64,000 nucleotides of DNA from Breviolum minutum Mf 1.05b.01 (GCA_000507305.1 DF239248.1:151111-215110), one strand, 5' to 3'. Positions 11,808 to 21,813 are shown, numbered from the stretch's first letter. Numbers and translations: made by a program. Notes: generated by a model from the sequence alone, not told the origin.

Positions 11808-12594
11808 GACTGACTAACTGCCGAACTGACTAACTGATTAACTGACTAACTGGCTAGTAGTTAGTTAGTAAGTTAGTTAGTTAGTTAATTAGTTAGTTTG
11901 TTAGTTAGTTAGTGAGCGAGTGAGTGGGTGAGTTAGTTTGTTAGTTAGCTAGCTAGCTAGCTAGTTAGTTAGTTAGTTAGTTCGTTAGTTCGTTAGTTCG
12001 TTAGTTCGTTAGTTAGTTTGTTTGTTAGCTAGCTGGCTAATGAGTTAGTTAGTTACTTGGTTAGTTAGTTAGTTAGTTAGTTAGTTTGTTAGTTCGTTAG
12101 TTCGTTAGTTAGTTTGTTTGTCTGTTAGCTAGCTGGCTAATGAGTTAGTTAGTTACTTAGTTAGTTAATTAGTTAGTTAGTTAGTTTAGTGAGTTAGCTA
12201 GTGAGTTAGCTAGTTAGTTTGTTAGGTAGTTAGTTAGTTAGTTGGTTAGTTAGTTAATTAATTAGTGAATTAGTTAGTTTGTTAGTTAGCTAGCTAGTTG
12301 GTTAGTTAGCTAGCTGACTAATTAGTTAGTTTGTTCGTTAGTTCGTTCGTTCGTTCGTTCGTTCGTTCTTTAGTTAGTTTGTTTGTTTGTTAGCTAGTTA
12401 GTTAAGTAGTTAGTTAGTTAGTTAGTTAGTTTGTTAGTTTGTTTGTCTGTTAGCTAGCTGGCTAATGAGTTAGTTAGTTAGTTAGTGAGTTAGTTATTTA
12501 GCTAGTTAGCTAGTTAGCTAGCTGACTAATTAGTTAGTTAGCTAGTTAGTTAGCTAGCTAGTTAGTGAGTTAATTAGTTGATTAGTCAGTTAGA
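11808..12594. repeat. TTAG-type tetranucleotide array
   Basis: About 790 bp of GTTA/GTTC/GCTA/GTTT variants. The first 50 bp carry the complementary motif (ACTGACTAACTG), then the polarity flips near 11862. A block containing TTAGCTAGCTGGCTAATGAG recurs at about 12026, 12127 and 12449, so there is higher-order structure. Confidence 0.85.
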
Positions 12595-12595
12595 A

Positions 12596-12960
12596 ACCTT
12601 TCAGAATGCTGCAAAACGCAGGTGTTTTGTACATTTTGACTTACAAACGTGCTTGGCGCCACAGCGGCGTGCAATTTTTGGACACCTGCTTCAAAAAGTG
12701 GTCCGAACATGTGGTGTTTTGCGCATTTTGACTTACAAATTTGCTTCGCGCCACAGCGACCTGCAATTTTTTGACATCTGACCTTCAAAAAGTGGTCCGA
12801 ACATGTGGTGTTTGGCGCATTTTGACTTACAAATTTGCTTCGCACCACAGCGGCGTGCCATTTTTGCACATCGGAACATCCAAAATTGGTCCCGCAATGA
12901 GGTGTTTTGTGCATTTTGACTGGCAAATGTGCTTCGCGCCACAGCGGCGTGCCATTTTTC
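12596..12960. repeat. 93-bp tandem repeat, about 3.9 units
   Basis: Unit starts GTGTTTTG at 12622, 12714, 12808 and 12902 (spacing 92-94). It includes CATTTTGACTTACAAA, TTCGC(G/A)CCACAGCGGCGTGC and AAAAAGTGGTCCGAACATG. The minus strand stays open for 127 codons because the unit is close to a multiple of three. I regard that frame as repeat-derived rather than a gene. Confidence 0.8.
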
Positions 12961-13240
12961 ATCTGTCTGCTGAACAGCTACCTCCTCACCCGCCGCTTTA
13001 GCGAGGCTACTTTTCGAACATCAGGAACCACGAATCATTGAGAAAACACAGCGGTTCGCGACTTTCCTAACATTTGGCGCATGTGGATCTTCTTTCTAGT
13101 GACTCTACTCGCGTGTTGATCTTCCTTCTGCTGACTGGACTGCTCTACTCTGCTTTTCAACTGTCCATATTGTCGGAAGTTAGACTTCTAGACTTCCTTC
13201 GATGATCTATATGAGTTTTTAGCATCAAATGATGCTCAAC

Positions 13241-13353
13241 CTACTGTTGATGGAAGAAAGACCGCTAACCAGTTGATAGATAGTCTATCATCCCGTTATT
13301 TACAGGGTTGTGTATATCTCTAGTGGTGCAAGAGTTCTTCCATCAACTGTATG
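13241..13353. mobile_element. MITE family M-like, copy 3
   Basis: CTACTGTTGATGGAAGAAAG and TTCTTCCATCAACTGTATG ends. Right-end fragments with TTCCATCAACAGTA also occur near 11070-11090 and 28385-28405. Confidence 0.65.
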
Positions 13354-13485
13354 TAAGCTATATAACCCCTAAATATTGAACTTCCTTAACTTGAAAGTCT
13401 ACTTCCACCTTCGGAGGTGTCTACCCAATTCACACTGTTTCACTGGTGTTGTCATGGTCAACGATGTAAGCCTTTGTTTAGACTA

Positions 13486-13573
13486 ACAAATATTTAGTAG
13501 TCAGATTGGATCATTTCCGCAAATTATAGGGATGAAAAAAAAATAAATATTTTTCAACCACCCACCACCTAGG
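13486..13573 (+). mobile_element. MITE family A, copy 6 (decayed)
   Basis: Core TTAGTAGTCAGATTGGATC and right end CCACCACCTAG are present; the left terminal repeat is gone. Lies just downstream of the Pro/Ala-rich exon. Confidence 0.5.
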
Positions 13574-13778
13574 TAGCTGTGTTTACTTGTAAGGGGTACA
13601 CCTCCGGTTTCCTCTCCGGTCGCCATTTGCAGGCCTCCGGTGGTTGCGGTTCAGTGCTACTGGACGCGGCTTGTGATGCTCGGCTTGGGTGTTGCCCGGG
13701 ACCCCTGCGACCCGCTTGCTTGGGGGCAGGTTCTGCTGGCGCTTTGGCTTTCGGCGATGCCGCAGGCGATGGCCTCAT
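13569..13778 (-). CDS. Pro/Ala-rich exon, unknown
   Basis: A conspicuous GC-rich island in AT-rich DNA. From an ATG at 13778 the minus strand reads a low-complexity Pro/Ala/Lys/Arg stretch (SPAASPKAKAPAEPAPKQAG) followed by a more mixed part. A donor-like CAA|GTAAAC at 13588-13581 suggests the exon ends about six codons before the TAG. Such sequences are common as disordered N-termini. No function can be given. Confidence 0.35.
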   Translation of the reverse strand: MRPSPAASPKAKAPAEPAPKQAGRRGPGQHPSRASQAASSSTEPQPPEACKWRPERKPEVYPLQVNTAT

Positions 13779-14671
13779 TTTGCGCTGACAAGGTGCGAGG
13801 GTGATATGGAAAAATGATCCACACTTGAAATGGCAAGAACCACATTTGAATGATTGGCAGCGAGCAAAGTGAGTATACATAAATTGTAAGTTTGATGAAA
13901 TCCTTGTAGAAATACCAACTTGCAATTAGTCTTAAAGATTGAATCTGGTACTAAAAAAACATGTAGGGCCCCCTTGAGGTGCTCAATTATCATGGGGTGA
14001 CTGAAAGACACACATAGAAGTCTGAAGGTTAATTGACAGCTGAAGTCGAATCATTTTCAAATGATCTTGACTTACTTTCAACATTCCAAAAACGTTTGCA
14101 CACTAGCAATTGAATCGGTAAAAAATAGATATAGCTGTATATAAATTAAAGTAGATGTATATTGATTCTACAAACAAATACCAAATTTTACTCAAAACCT
14201 TTGATACCGGGTCTAACTATTGGCTTACCCAGGGGAGGCGTCCAACCAGAGCCAGCCTAGATTGGGAAGGGAATAGACTCAGGTAGGCGGATCCATTTTA
14301 AAATTCCTGGTTTTAAAAAATTGCCCACTAGCAATGGATTAGGTTTAAATAGATATACCTATGCACAGATTTAAGCAGGTGTATATTATAGTGAGTCTTA
14401 AGAAAAAAATAATTTTACAAAGACTTTGTCTGGAGGATGGTTGACCATTTTTTTTGGCAAACAAACTTTGAGATCTTCCCGTTGCTGATGAACATAAAAA
14501 GCTGCCCCCCTGGTGAAAACAACCTCGGAAATGCGTGATGGTATGTCTACCATATGTCATTTTGTCCATCATAGCTTGAATAAAACATGTGCAAAACCAA
14601 ACTCCAGGTTGTTTGCCGCAGCAGCAAAAAACAACAACCTTTAACAAATCCAAATTTTAAAAAGTGTAATC

Positions 14672-14768
14672 ACCCATAGAATCCATGTATGGTCAATTTA
14701 CCCACATGTAACACATGTACCATAAAAATCAACCAAATGTAGGTAAACACACCATACATGGTATGGGT
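14672..14768. mobile_element. MITE family C, copy 2
   Basis: ACCCATAGAATCCATGTATGG on the left, ACCATACATGGTATGGGT on the right, with the TTTACC/GGTAAA arms. Confidence 0.72.
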
Positions 14769-14845
14769 CACATCATGAACTTTTTTTCTCCCATGGTCAT
14801 CTCCCCGTGACTTTTCTGTTTTTTTTTCGGTATGACGGCGTGAAG

Positions 14846-15016
14846 ATGTCAAGACACTTGGAGCGGTTGAAGAGCTTCTTAAACAACGGCATCGTGGACG
14901 TTTTCCGTCCCACTCCGGAGTGCCGGGTTCCCTCCACGTGCCGTCATGGCGGAGGGTACGACGTATCTAAAGGTATGGATGGCGAAACTGAGTGTGAAAG
15001 GATTCTGGAGGTATGA
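14846..15016 (+). CDS. 56-residue ORF or exon, unknown
   Basis: Begins at an ATG behind a pyrimidine-rich stretch and reads MSRHLERLKSFLNNGIVDVF. A donor-like AAAG|GTATGG at 14972 suggests that the exon is 127 bp and the remaining codons are intron. Another plus frame is also open here. Not recognised. Confidence 0.3.
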   Translation: MSRHLERLKSFLNNGIVDVFRPTPECRVPSTCRHGGGYDVSKGMDGETECERILEV

Positions 15017-15323
15017 TGTTGTGGTTAAATAACTAGCAGCAAGGGAAAGTTTGAGTAAATCTAATGTTGATATTTTTGGGCTGCAATGTTTTTCAGGCTT
15101 TTTCGTTTGCATCAAGTTGATGTTGAAGCACGGTTCAGCATTACTAGTTGTTTTTTTCGCTGCTCAGGTGTGCTTTTTGCAGTTTGCCTGCAACATTTTG
15201 TGCTCACAGATCCATGCTACATTTCAGATATCTGCCAATGGTTGAAACAGGAGCTACAAACGACCTCAATGCACAAAACAATGTATACCTTTTGCGTATG
15301 TGTTTGGCCTGACCTTACAAAAA

Positions 15324-15457
15324 ATACTGTTGGTGGTTCAGAAATCGGCTAACCACCTGAAATGAATATCTAAAAGATGCAAAGCATAGAAGAAATGGAT
15401 AAAAATGGTAGATTCTCCATATCAACTGGTGCAGGATTTCTGAACCATCAACAGTAT
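15324..15457. mobile_element. MITE family M, copy 1
   Basis: ATACTGTTGGTGGTTCAGAA and TTTCTGAACCATCAACAGTAT inverted ends. Confidence 0.75.
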
Positions 15458-15589
15458 CAATACGACTATCAAATGCTGAATGTTCACCATCAACAAAAAA
15501 TGCAAACCCTTTTTGGCAACCCGATGGGATCCCAGCCGAAAGAAAAACGTTGGAATTGCACCCGAGATGCTTTGGAAAATGAAAAATAT

Positions 15590-15687
15590 TACCCTCCAGG
15601 GAACTAACATATCCCCCAAAAAATGGCATTTTGAGTCGATGATTTTCCTATTCCCAAGGTGGGATAGTGTTAGTTCCCTGGAGAGTA
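15590..15687 (+). mobile_element. MITE family E, copy 2
   Basis: TACCCTCCAGGGAACTAACA and TGTTAGTTCCCTGGAGAGTA inverted ends; interior GAGTCGATGATTTTCC also appears near 56343. Confidence 0.75.
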
Positions 15688-16124
15688 CCCCAAATGAAGG
15701 GTTGAATAATGGTGGTTTACAATGCTAGAATCAGAAAAAAAAACTCACTCAAAAAAATATCAAATCCAAGATAAATATCAAGTCACTTTTTGCCCTAGTC
15801 TTCCTTCAATACCTGCAAAAAAAAATGTTTTTTTTTTGGTAGGTTTTTGGGGTCCAGTCCATACCTGCTCACGTTGTTTCGGTGTTGGGGGAAGCCTAGG
15901 GTTGGTATATTTCACTCGCAAATCCCAGGAACACAGATGTGAATCGATTCAAAACTATTCCCACAACTTATCCGATTTGCAAGGTGATGGTGGTATACCA
16001 AGACCCTCCGACCCTCCCGTTTAAAGGTGTCAAATTTCAGCCCCAAAAAAGGTCTGGTTTTTGGTGCCCAAAAGGATTTCAAATTTTAGAGTCCTGGGAG
16101 ATTACGGAAGATTCAGGTACCTAC

Positions 16125-16236
16125 ATGGGTGTTTCCGAAAATGGTTGTACCCCCAAATCATCCAATTTAATAGGGATTTCCATTATAAATCATCCAAATT
16201 TTGAGGGAAACACCCCTATTGTTGGGAAACACCCAC
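16125..16236 (+). mobile_element. MITE family D, copy 1
   Basis: ATGGGTGTTTCCGAAAATG left end and GGGAAACACCCACA right end around a palindromic interior (TTTAATAGGGATTTCCATTA). Confidence 0.7.
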
Positions 16237-16554
16237 ATTTACTAAGCAACATTTTCCAAAACCCACCATTCGATCGAGGGACCGGTCAAAAATTCGGCCA
16301 GGCTGGTCACATGAATCTTATGGCGGCAAAACTTGAGGTGGTCAACTTTTGAGGCTCCATTCCTCCCCATGGTCCATGCTTCAACAAAAAAATGTGCGAT
16401 ATATTTCCCATCGAAGACCATGAAACACCAGGTTTCATCCATATTTTCTCATGTCCAATTGGGGTGTCAACCCAAGTTGAGTTTGCAACTTGCCATGCCT
16501 AAATTTTAATGCAACAAAACTTGGGCGAATTCTAATGCCATCCTTTGAACTATT

Positions 16555-16639
16555 TAACATAACACCTGAAAAGGGATGGTTGGAAGACTAGTTTCCTTTT
16601 ATGATAGCTTCCTAACAGGTGCTATGTTAGTTTCAGGGA
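16555..16639 (+). mobile_element. MITE family E, copy 3 (partial)
   Basis: AACACCTGAAAAGGGATGG interior and GCTATGTTAGTTTCAGGG right end; left tip missing. Confidence 0.55.
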
Positions 16640-16652
16640 TTGTAAATATATT

Positions 16653-17093
16653 TCATGAACCTGAATTGGGGTTCACGTTTTTTCCGAAATTCCTTATTTC
16701 ACACCCTACACGTGCGTAGCACCACCGGCCCTTGGCCGCAGCTTTGCCGTTTTTCTTCGCTCGGGAAAAAGGTGAAAAAATGGTGAGACTTCTTGAATCT
16801 TGTCTTGATATGATAGGAATCATTTTGCAGCTTTGCCCAAGAAATGCAAACAACTTGGCTTCAAAGTAAAACCACTCAGAAGATTTGAACACCACTAAGA
16901 CTAGTTGGTGGTTCAACTCCTTTGAAACATGTGAGTCAAAATGGGAATATTCCCCAAATAGCGGTGAAAATTTGAAAAAAAAATGAAACCACCACGCAGA
17001 AGATATCCAGCACTGCTGCGTCGTTTTCGCCGCGGTCTTGGGTCTCAGGCCCGTCACCTGCGTGGTGAATAATATACAGCTGAGATTGGTCAA
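16653..17093 (-). CDS. Open frame interrupted by a family A MITE
   Basis: Minus-strand open frame of 146 codons that begins at TTG. Its two ends look protein-like (QVTGLRPKTAAKTTQQCW upstream; RAKKNGKAAAKGRWCYARV downstream). The middle is the family A element at 16901-16999, which happens to be open. More likely this is an old coding region split by a MITE, or exons separated by an intron carrying one. Confidence 0.3.
   Translation of the reverse strand: MTNLSCILFTTQVTGLRPKTAAKTTQQCWISSAWWFHFFFKFSPLFGEYSHFDSHVSKELNHQLVLVVFKSSEWFYFEAKLFAFLGQSCKMIPIISRQDSRSLTIFSPFSRAKKNGKAAAKGRWCYARVGCEIRNFGKNVNPNSGS
16901..16999 (+). mobile_element. MITE family A, copy 7
   Basis: Complete, with AAGA target duplication on both sides. 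Splits an open minus-strand frame. Confidence 0.82.
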
Positions 17094-17408
17094 AAAAAAG
17101 GTGATGCAGTCATGACCAGCAACCCATCATCTTTCATCTTGGTGCCTCTGCCCTTCCTTTTTTGAAATGGACTTGAACATCACATACCCTACTATGGTGA
17201 GCAAGTGTTGCAGGACTTTTAAACGCATCTTTGAACAGGCCATTCCGGAGATCGCAAAACACCTCGAAAAGTATACCATTTTTTTTCGGAGGTCTAGGGG
17301 TCTATAGGGATCACCTATCCCCCCTCTCCCTCTCAACCTTCAATCCCAAAAAAAAACACCCCAAAAAACAGCCCAACCACCCCCTTTTCCAGAAATAGCC
17401 GGCCTTAT

Positions 17409-17515
17409 CTAGTTGGGGGTTGAACCAACCCATTTGAAAAATGTTAGTCAAATTGGATCATTTCCCCAGGGATCTAGGGATGAAAATAAAAAATCTTTGA
17501 GTTGCCACCACCTAG
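17409..17515 (+). mobile_element. MITE family A, copy 8
   Basis: Complete, CTAGTTGGGGGTTGAA to GCCACCACCTAG, with TTAT target duplication. Most of it is repeated after the N at 17546. Confidence 0.82.
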
Positions 17516-17669
17516 TTATGATCAGGGCTTATTAAAACTCACCAANACCAACCCATTTGAAAAATGTTAGTCAAATTGGATCATTTCCCCAGGGATCTAG
17601 GGATGAAAATAAAAAAATCTTTGAGTTGCCACCACCTAGTTATGATCAGGGCTTATTAAAACTCACCAA
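17424..17669. repeat. Duplicate pair around a single N (assembly join)
   Basis: Bases 17424-17545 and 17547-17669 are identical except for one extra A in an A run. The only unknown base in the window (17546) lies between them. This is the signature of two contigs with unmerged overlapping ends; a real tandem duplication is less likely. Confidence 0.85.
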
Positions 17670-18179
17670 CCAATTGGTTTCCCTACAAGGCCGGGCTGCG
17701 CCATGAAAAAAACCCGAGGCCAAGGCCGGTCTCGCCTTTTTTGGAGCTCCCGAAGCTCGGCACGGTCCAAATGTGGCAAGGTACGGTGTTTCTTGGCACT
17801 CAGACCCTTGGGTAACGGTCAACCAAGTGCTGCAATATTCAGTGCAATGGGAATATATTATAACTATAGGTATATATGGCATATAGGGAATATAACCACC
17901 ATTGAAAGTATATAACTGGTTGTTTGTTGGATATTTTTCGGGCATCAAATGCTACCCAGTTATGTGGGGATAAAGGTCTTACAAATATGGGTAACTTGGA
18001 GTTAGAACCTGTCTACAACTGGAGTTGTAAGGGGCAATGAAAACAAACATATGGGTTGTTGACCAGGTATATGTCAGGAATAAACATCCTATAAAAAACA
18101 GCTTTGTGGGGATTATTTCAAAACAAAGCAACATGAATAAGGATCCCGGAACTTTAAACAACCAGAAATCAATGGAAAA

Positions 18180-18291
18180 CTAGGTGGTGGTTTCAACCCA
18201 TTCAAAAAATATTAGTCATTAAAATTGGATCATTTCCCCAAAATAGGGGTGGAAATATGTGGAAATAAAAATATCTGAAACCGCCAACCAG
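18180..18291 (+). mobile_element. MITE family A, copy 9
   Basis: CTAGGTGGTGGTTTCAA left end, ACCGCCAACCAG right end, and a short internal duplication of GTGGAAAT. No matching target duplication. Confidence 0.75.
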
Positions 18292-18526
18292 ATTTACTAA
18301 GTATCATTTTTAACAACCAACCATTCATCGACCTTGTCAATAAGGCCATGCTAGTCCCTACATCAATCTTATGGGAGTAAAACTTGTTTTCCATAATCTA
18401 TCACCAACCTCAATCTCCACTGATCCTCCCTATACCTTTGGAGGCTGAGACCCACGACATGACGAGATGACCATGTCACCGGCAGCTGGGTGAACCAACA
18501 CGAAGGGCAAACTTAGATGCTATCTC

Positions 18527-18692
18527 ATGGCCAGTCAACCTATCCCCATGTAAGGTACCCCCATGAGAAATAAAGCCTTAATAGCCGGCCTTATTAAGGG
18601 AACAACTAATTATGATCTAATTATGCTTAACCCATTATTAAGGCTTTATTTCTCATGGGGGTACCTTACATGGGGGTAGGTTGACTGGCCAT
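18527..18692. mobile_element. Family H palindrome, copy 1 (166 bp)
   Basis: Arms of about 55 bp, ATGGCCAGTCAACCTATCCC... and its complement, nearly perfect, around a 50-bp centre. GTACC and TAAAGCCTTAAT blocks occur in both arms. Confidence 0.8.
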
Positions 18693-18786
18693 AAATCTCC
18701 CTACATAAAAGTCAATCCTAAAAAACATACAGGGATTGAGAACATATATTAAAAGTGACTTACAATCAAAGGTGATCACAAAGCCG

Positions 18787-18972
18787 GGTGGTGGTGGTGG
18801 TGGTGGTGGTGGTGGTGGTGGTGGTGGTGGTGGTGGTGGTGGTGGTGGTGGTGGTGGTGGTGGTGGTGGTGTCACAACTCAATTGAAAAAACGCTACATT
18901 AGTCAAAATGGATCCTTTCTCGCACGTTCGGAGTAAACAATGCCAAAAAATCTTTGAAACAACCACCTATAG
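18787..18972 (+). mobile_element. MITE family A, copy 10, with expanded GGT tract
   Basis: The GTGGTGGT of the left terminal repeat has become an uninterrupted GGT microsatellite of about 28 units (18787-18870). It is followed by the recognisable family core (ATTAGTCAAAATGGATCC) and the decayed right end CAACCACCTATAG. Confidence 0.7.
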
Positions 18973-19500
18973 TAAGTTTCCAAACAACGACAAAACCCCC
19001 TCAAGCCCTTGTGTTTTGAAAAAAAACCGTTCACCATTCACCATGGCCCCGTGTTTTGTTTGGATGCCACGCCATGAAAGCTGTTTGCAAGATCTGCAAG
19101 GCATCACCATGAGACACTAAGACCTCGGAGTTCACTGTGATAGTATGGCCTTTCATAAATTCCATGTGAGCCAGGAAAGAAACCCGATCCTACTTTCCAT
19201 TATACTGGTAGGTTAATAGGGATCCTTAGAATGGTTAATTATAATCCACACATAACTGGGTAGTATAATCCCCTATATACAGCAATTAACCAGGCTTTTT
19301 TTCATGTATTCCGTGTTGGGAAAGAGGGACCCTCACTACGTTTCTAATAAACCAAGGACCCTCACACTGATAGTAAACCACAAAAAAACACCAGTGGAAG
19401 TATTTGAGCTGGGGATTTGTGGTTCCTGTTTGGACTTGAACCCAATAAGGCACCTAGTCTTCAACGATTCAACCCCCACAATTTGTTCATATATCATTCT

Positions 19501-19612
19501 CTATGTGGTGGTTGAACCGCCCACTTGAAACATATGCTGCATATGCTCGTCAAATTGGATTATCTCCCCCAGGTAAGGGTTGAAAATAAAAAATCTTTGA
19601 AAAACCACCACG
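19501..19612 (+). mobile_element. MITE family A, copy 11
   Basis: CTATGTGGTGGTTGAACC to AAACCACCACGG with the ATATGCTCGTCAAATTGG core variant. No clean target duplication. Confidence 0.7.
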
Positions 19613-19785
19613 GACCTACAGTAGTTCTCTTTTTGCTTGATGGAGCTACATAGCTTTACAGGCTACATAAAGATCAAAATAACCTTTGTTCACAGTTCGC
19701 CACATCGGGCGACCGTACCACGTCCGCACCCAGTGGAGCTTCACGATCTAACCTGTTCAAAGAGAGGAAGGTCTTGACTCAACTT

Positions 19786-19928
19786 CATGGCTGGTCAACC
19801 AACCCCCCCAAGACATAAGGCCTTATTATAAGGGCTTATTAACCATTGGTTTCCCTTAATAAGACCGGCTACAAAACCCTTATTTCTGGGCGGGGTACGT
19901 TAGAGGGGTGGTAGGTTGACTGGCCATG
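19786..19928. mobile_element. Family H palindrome, copy 2
   Basis: CATGGCTGGTCAACCAACC and GGTAGGTTGACTGGCCATG ends, with AAGGCCTTATT inside; more diverged than copy 1. Confidence 0.7.
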
Positions 19929-20247
19929 ACAACAGGAATCTACCAATCCCATGGAACCGACAAGTTGGGCCCGGCCCTTCCAGTTGTAACAAATGGAGTT
20001 ATAACCTGACAACCCCGAAATAAGTAGCAGAAAATAAATGATATAAATGGGTTTCACAGGGGTGAAATTTCACCCCGAAATTTCAGTGGAGAATTTTGAC
20101 TCACCCTACTTTTTTAGGGGCCCACCTTACTAGCTGAGTTTTTTTGAGAGGAGAAACTCAGCAACGCGCCAAGACGACAAACATGGTGAAAGTTGGGGGG
20201 TCGTATGAACACCTACGGTGAAGTCAGTTGAGATGCACTGGGACCCT

Positions 20248-20401
20248 ACTTGGAGGATCATCCCATTTAGCAAATGGTTAATAACCATGGTTAGTTCTAA
20301 AGTCCCCTAAGTGGGATTATTCCCCTTAAAGGAGTGGCCGTTTCATGGCTTTTAAATGGGGGTTAGTAAGAACTTACGATACCTGGGATGATCCTCCAAG
20401 T
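20248..20401. mobile_element. MITE family I, copy 1
   Basis: ACTTGGAGGATCATCCCA and TGGGATGATCCTCCAAGT, perfect 18-bp inverted ends, with GGTTAATAACCATGGTTAG inside. Confidence 0.8.
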
Positions 20402-20601
20402 ACTAGAAAGTGTGGCTTAAAAAGTGAAGAGTCATGATCATCAAAATCAGCTACAACAAAAGTATGTTAAATGCGATGGTCCTGGTGTTTACAGGTAGTA
20501 CCCTCCGGGAAATCGACATATCCTACCTTTGGAAAAGGAAAATTGTCATTGTTGCATCCGCAGACCCAAAATGCAAAGCTGTAAACATCCCAACTAATCT
20601 C

Positions 20602-20842
20602 AACTTACTTGCAATATATCAACAACTGGATGCTGCCAAGCAAAGTCTGCACATCTCGCCCTGGATGCCAGAAGAGAAGGTGAATTGGTACCGTTAAACA
20701 ACATGTTTTCCACAAATCTTGGCATCAACTTCAACACCTTTGTTAGGTTTGGTATCATTGACAAAACTCCACCAACCCCCAAAAAAGTCCCCCTCAAATT
20801 CGTGCCGGACCCAAAAAAAACACCCTGCAAAAAAAGGGCCAA
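20602..20842 (-). CDS. Exon-like frame ending at a GTAAGT donor
   Basis: Minus frame ending at CAA|GTAAGT (donor at 20606-20601), with SPSLLASRARCADFAWQHPV near its end. A second minus frame is open too. If the 52-bp segment between an ACAG acceptor and an AAAG|GTAGGA donor at about 20535-20590 is the next exon, it extends the second frame without a stop. Frame choice is unresolved. Not recognised. Confidence 0.3.
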
Positions 20843-20894
20843 ACAATCAACTTTCCCGATTTTTAGGAGGGTCCAATCAGGTCCCTACAAAATC

Positions 20895-20944
20895 AATCAC
20901 CTTCTGAGAATGGTAATCCTAAATACTTTGCTGAGAAGGTGATT
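20895..20944. repeat. Small hairpin repeat, copy 1
   Basis: AATCACCTTCT pairs perfectly with AGAAGGTGATT around a 28-base loop containing ATCCTAAATAC. Confidence 0.6.
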
Positions 20945-21012
20945 GTACACCCCAAAAATGCAGGTTTTACACCCCAAAAATATAGTTTATAACCCCACAA
21001 AATGAAGGAAAC

Positions 21013-21174
21013 GTGGGTTCCCATGGTACCAACCAGCCTCCGTGGGAAGCTTTTCAATTTTCCCCACCTGGCCACCAACTTGGAAGTACGACGTTGCACC
21101 GCCTTGTTGAAGGTTCGAAGGTGGCCCCCAAAGCCCAAGACCAAACAAAGTGGATGGTCTTTAAGATGATCCAT
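21013..21174 (+). CDS. Exon ending at a strong GTAAGT donor, unknown
   Basis: Plus-strand stretch reading TTLHRLVEGSKVAPKAQDQT then KWMVFKMIH and ending exactly at a consensus donor (CAT|GTAAGT at 21175). Preceding codons (PPWEAFQFSPPGHQLGS) remain plausible. Probably an upstream exon of the gene whose last exon lies at 21589-21807; an intermediate exon around 21390-21450 is possible. No family recognised. Confidence 0.45.
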
Positions 21175-21588
21175 GTAAGTGATTCCCGATCCTACCAATA
21201 GGCAAAGTTTGGTCTGGGGACTTACTGGGTATAATGTGGATGGGTGGTTGGATAGATTGATATTCTAACATGCAATTTTACAAATTCATGAAGACTTCCT
21301 AAACTTAAAATCAAAAATTTGAGTCATGTTTCGAGCATCTTGGATGATTCTTGTGGTGAAACCAAAAAGTGATTGGGATGGGCTCCTCTAGTGCTGTCGA
21401 AGCAGTGGAGAATTTATGGCATTCATGGAGCACTTATCGATTTCACCTCACCCCAGATGCTTATTCAACGTGATCTTAGCTTAAAACCAAGGTGAAAATA
21501 TCTCAATTCAATTCCTCGATGTTCTCTTGTCAGAATCTCCAAGAGATAATTCCCAACACACCGTAATCTTTTTGTCAACTCACCCAGG

Positions 21589-21807
21589 TTCTCTTTTGAC
21601 GCCAAACGGGGAGAACAACCGACCAACCGACCAACCAACCAACCAACCAACCAACCAACGGCCGAGACAAAACCCATGACCAGACCTCCGCAGCTTCTAC
21701 TCCAAAGGGACGAGCACTACAATCAACTTGATCTTTCGCCCAAACCTGGCGGTGCATGGATTTTGGATTTTTTGTTCCAAACACATCCAGGGCTGAATCA
21801 ACGATGA
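21589..21807 (+). CDS. Terminal exon with in-frame NQPT repeat, unknown
   Basis: Follows a pyrimidine-rich acceptor (TCACCCAG at 21580-21587) and runs open to TGA at 21805-21807. It reads FDAKRGEQPT, then a CCAA tetranucleotide tract translated as repeating Asn-Gln-Pro-Thr (about 21625-21657), then LLLQRDEHYNQLDLSPKPGG and AWILDFLFQTHPGLNQR. The part after the repeat looks clearly coding. The opposite strand gives tryptophan/glycine-rich frames I consider shadows. A family C palindrome starts 7 bp after the stop. Function unknown. Confidence 0.5.
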   Translation, partial: FSFDAKRGEQPTNRPTNQPTNQPTAETKPMTRPPQLLLQRDEHYNQLDLSPKPGGAWILDFLFQTHPGLNQR

Positions 21808-21813
21808 TTCAAA

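Noticed and set aside
11808..12594. TTAG array as a telomere or CRISPR
   Set aside because: The unit is 4 bp and irregular, not TTAGGG or TTTAGGG, and there is no repeat-spacer structure.
12582..12962. 126-codon frame over the 93-bp repeat as a real gene
   Set aside because: Openness follows from the tandem unit being close to a multiple of three, and the opposite strand is also partly open.
18666..18966. Poly-Pro, poly-Gly and poly-Thr frames
   Set aside because: All three are readings of the GGT tract inside a MITE copy.
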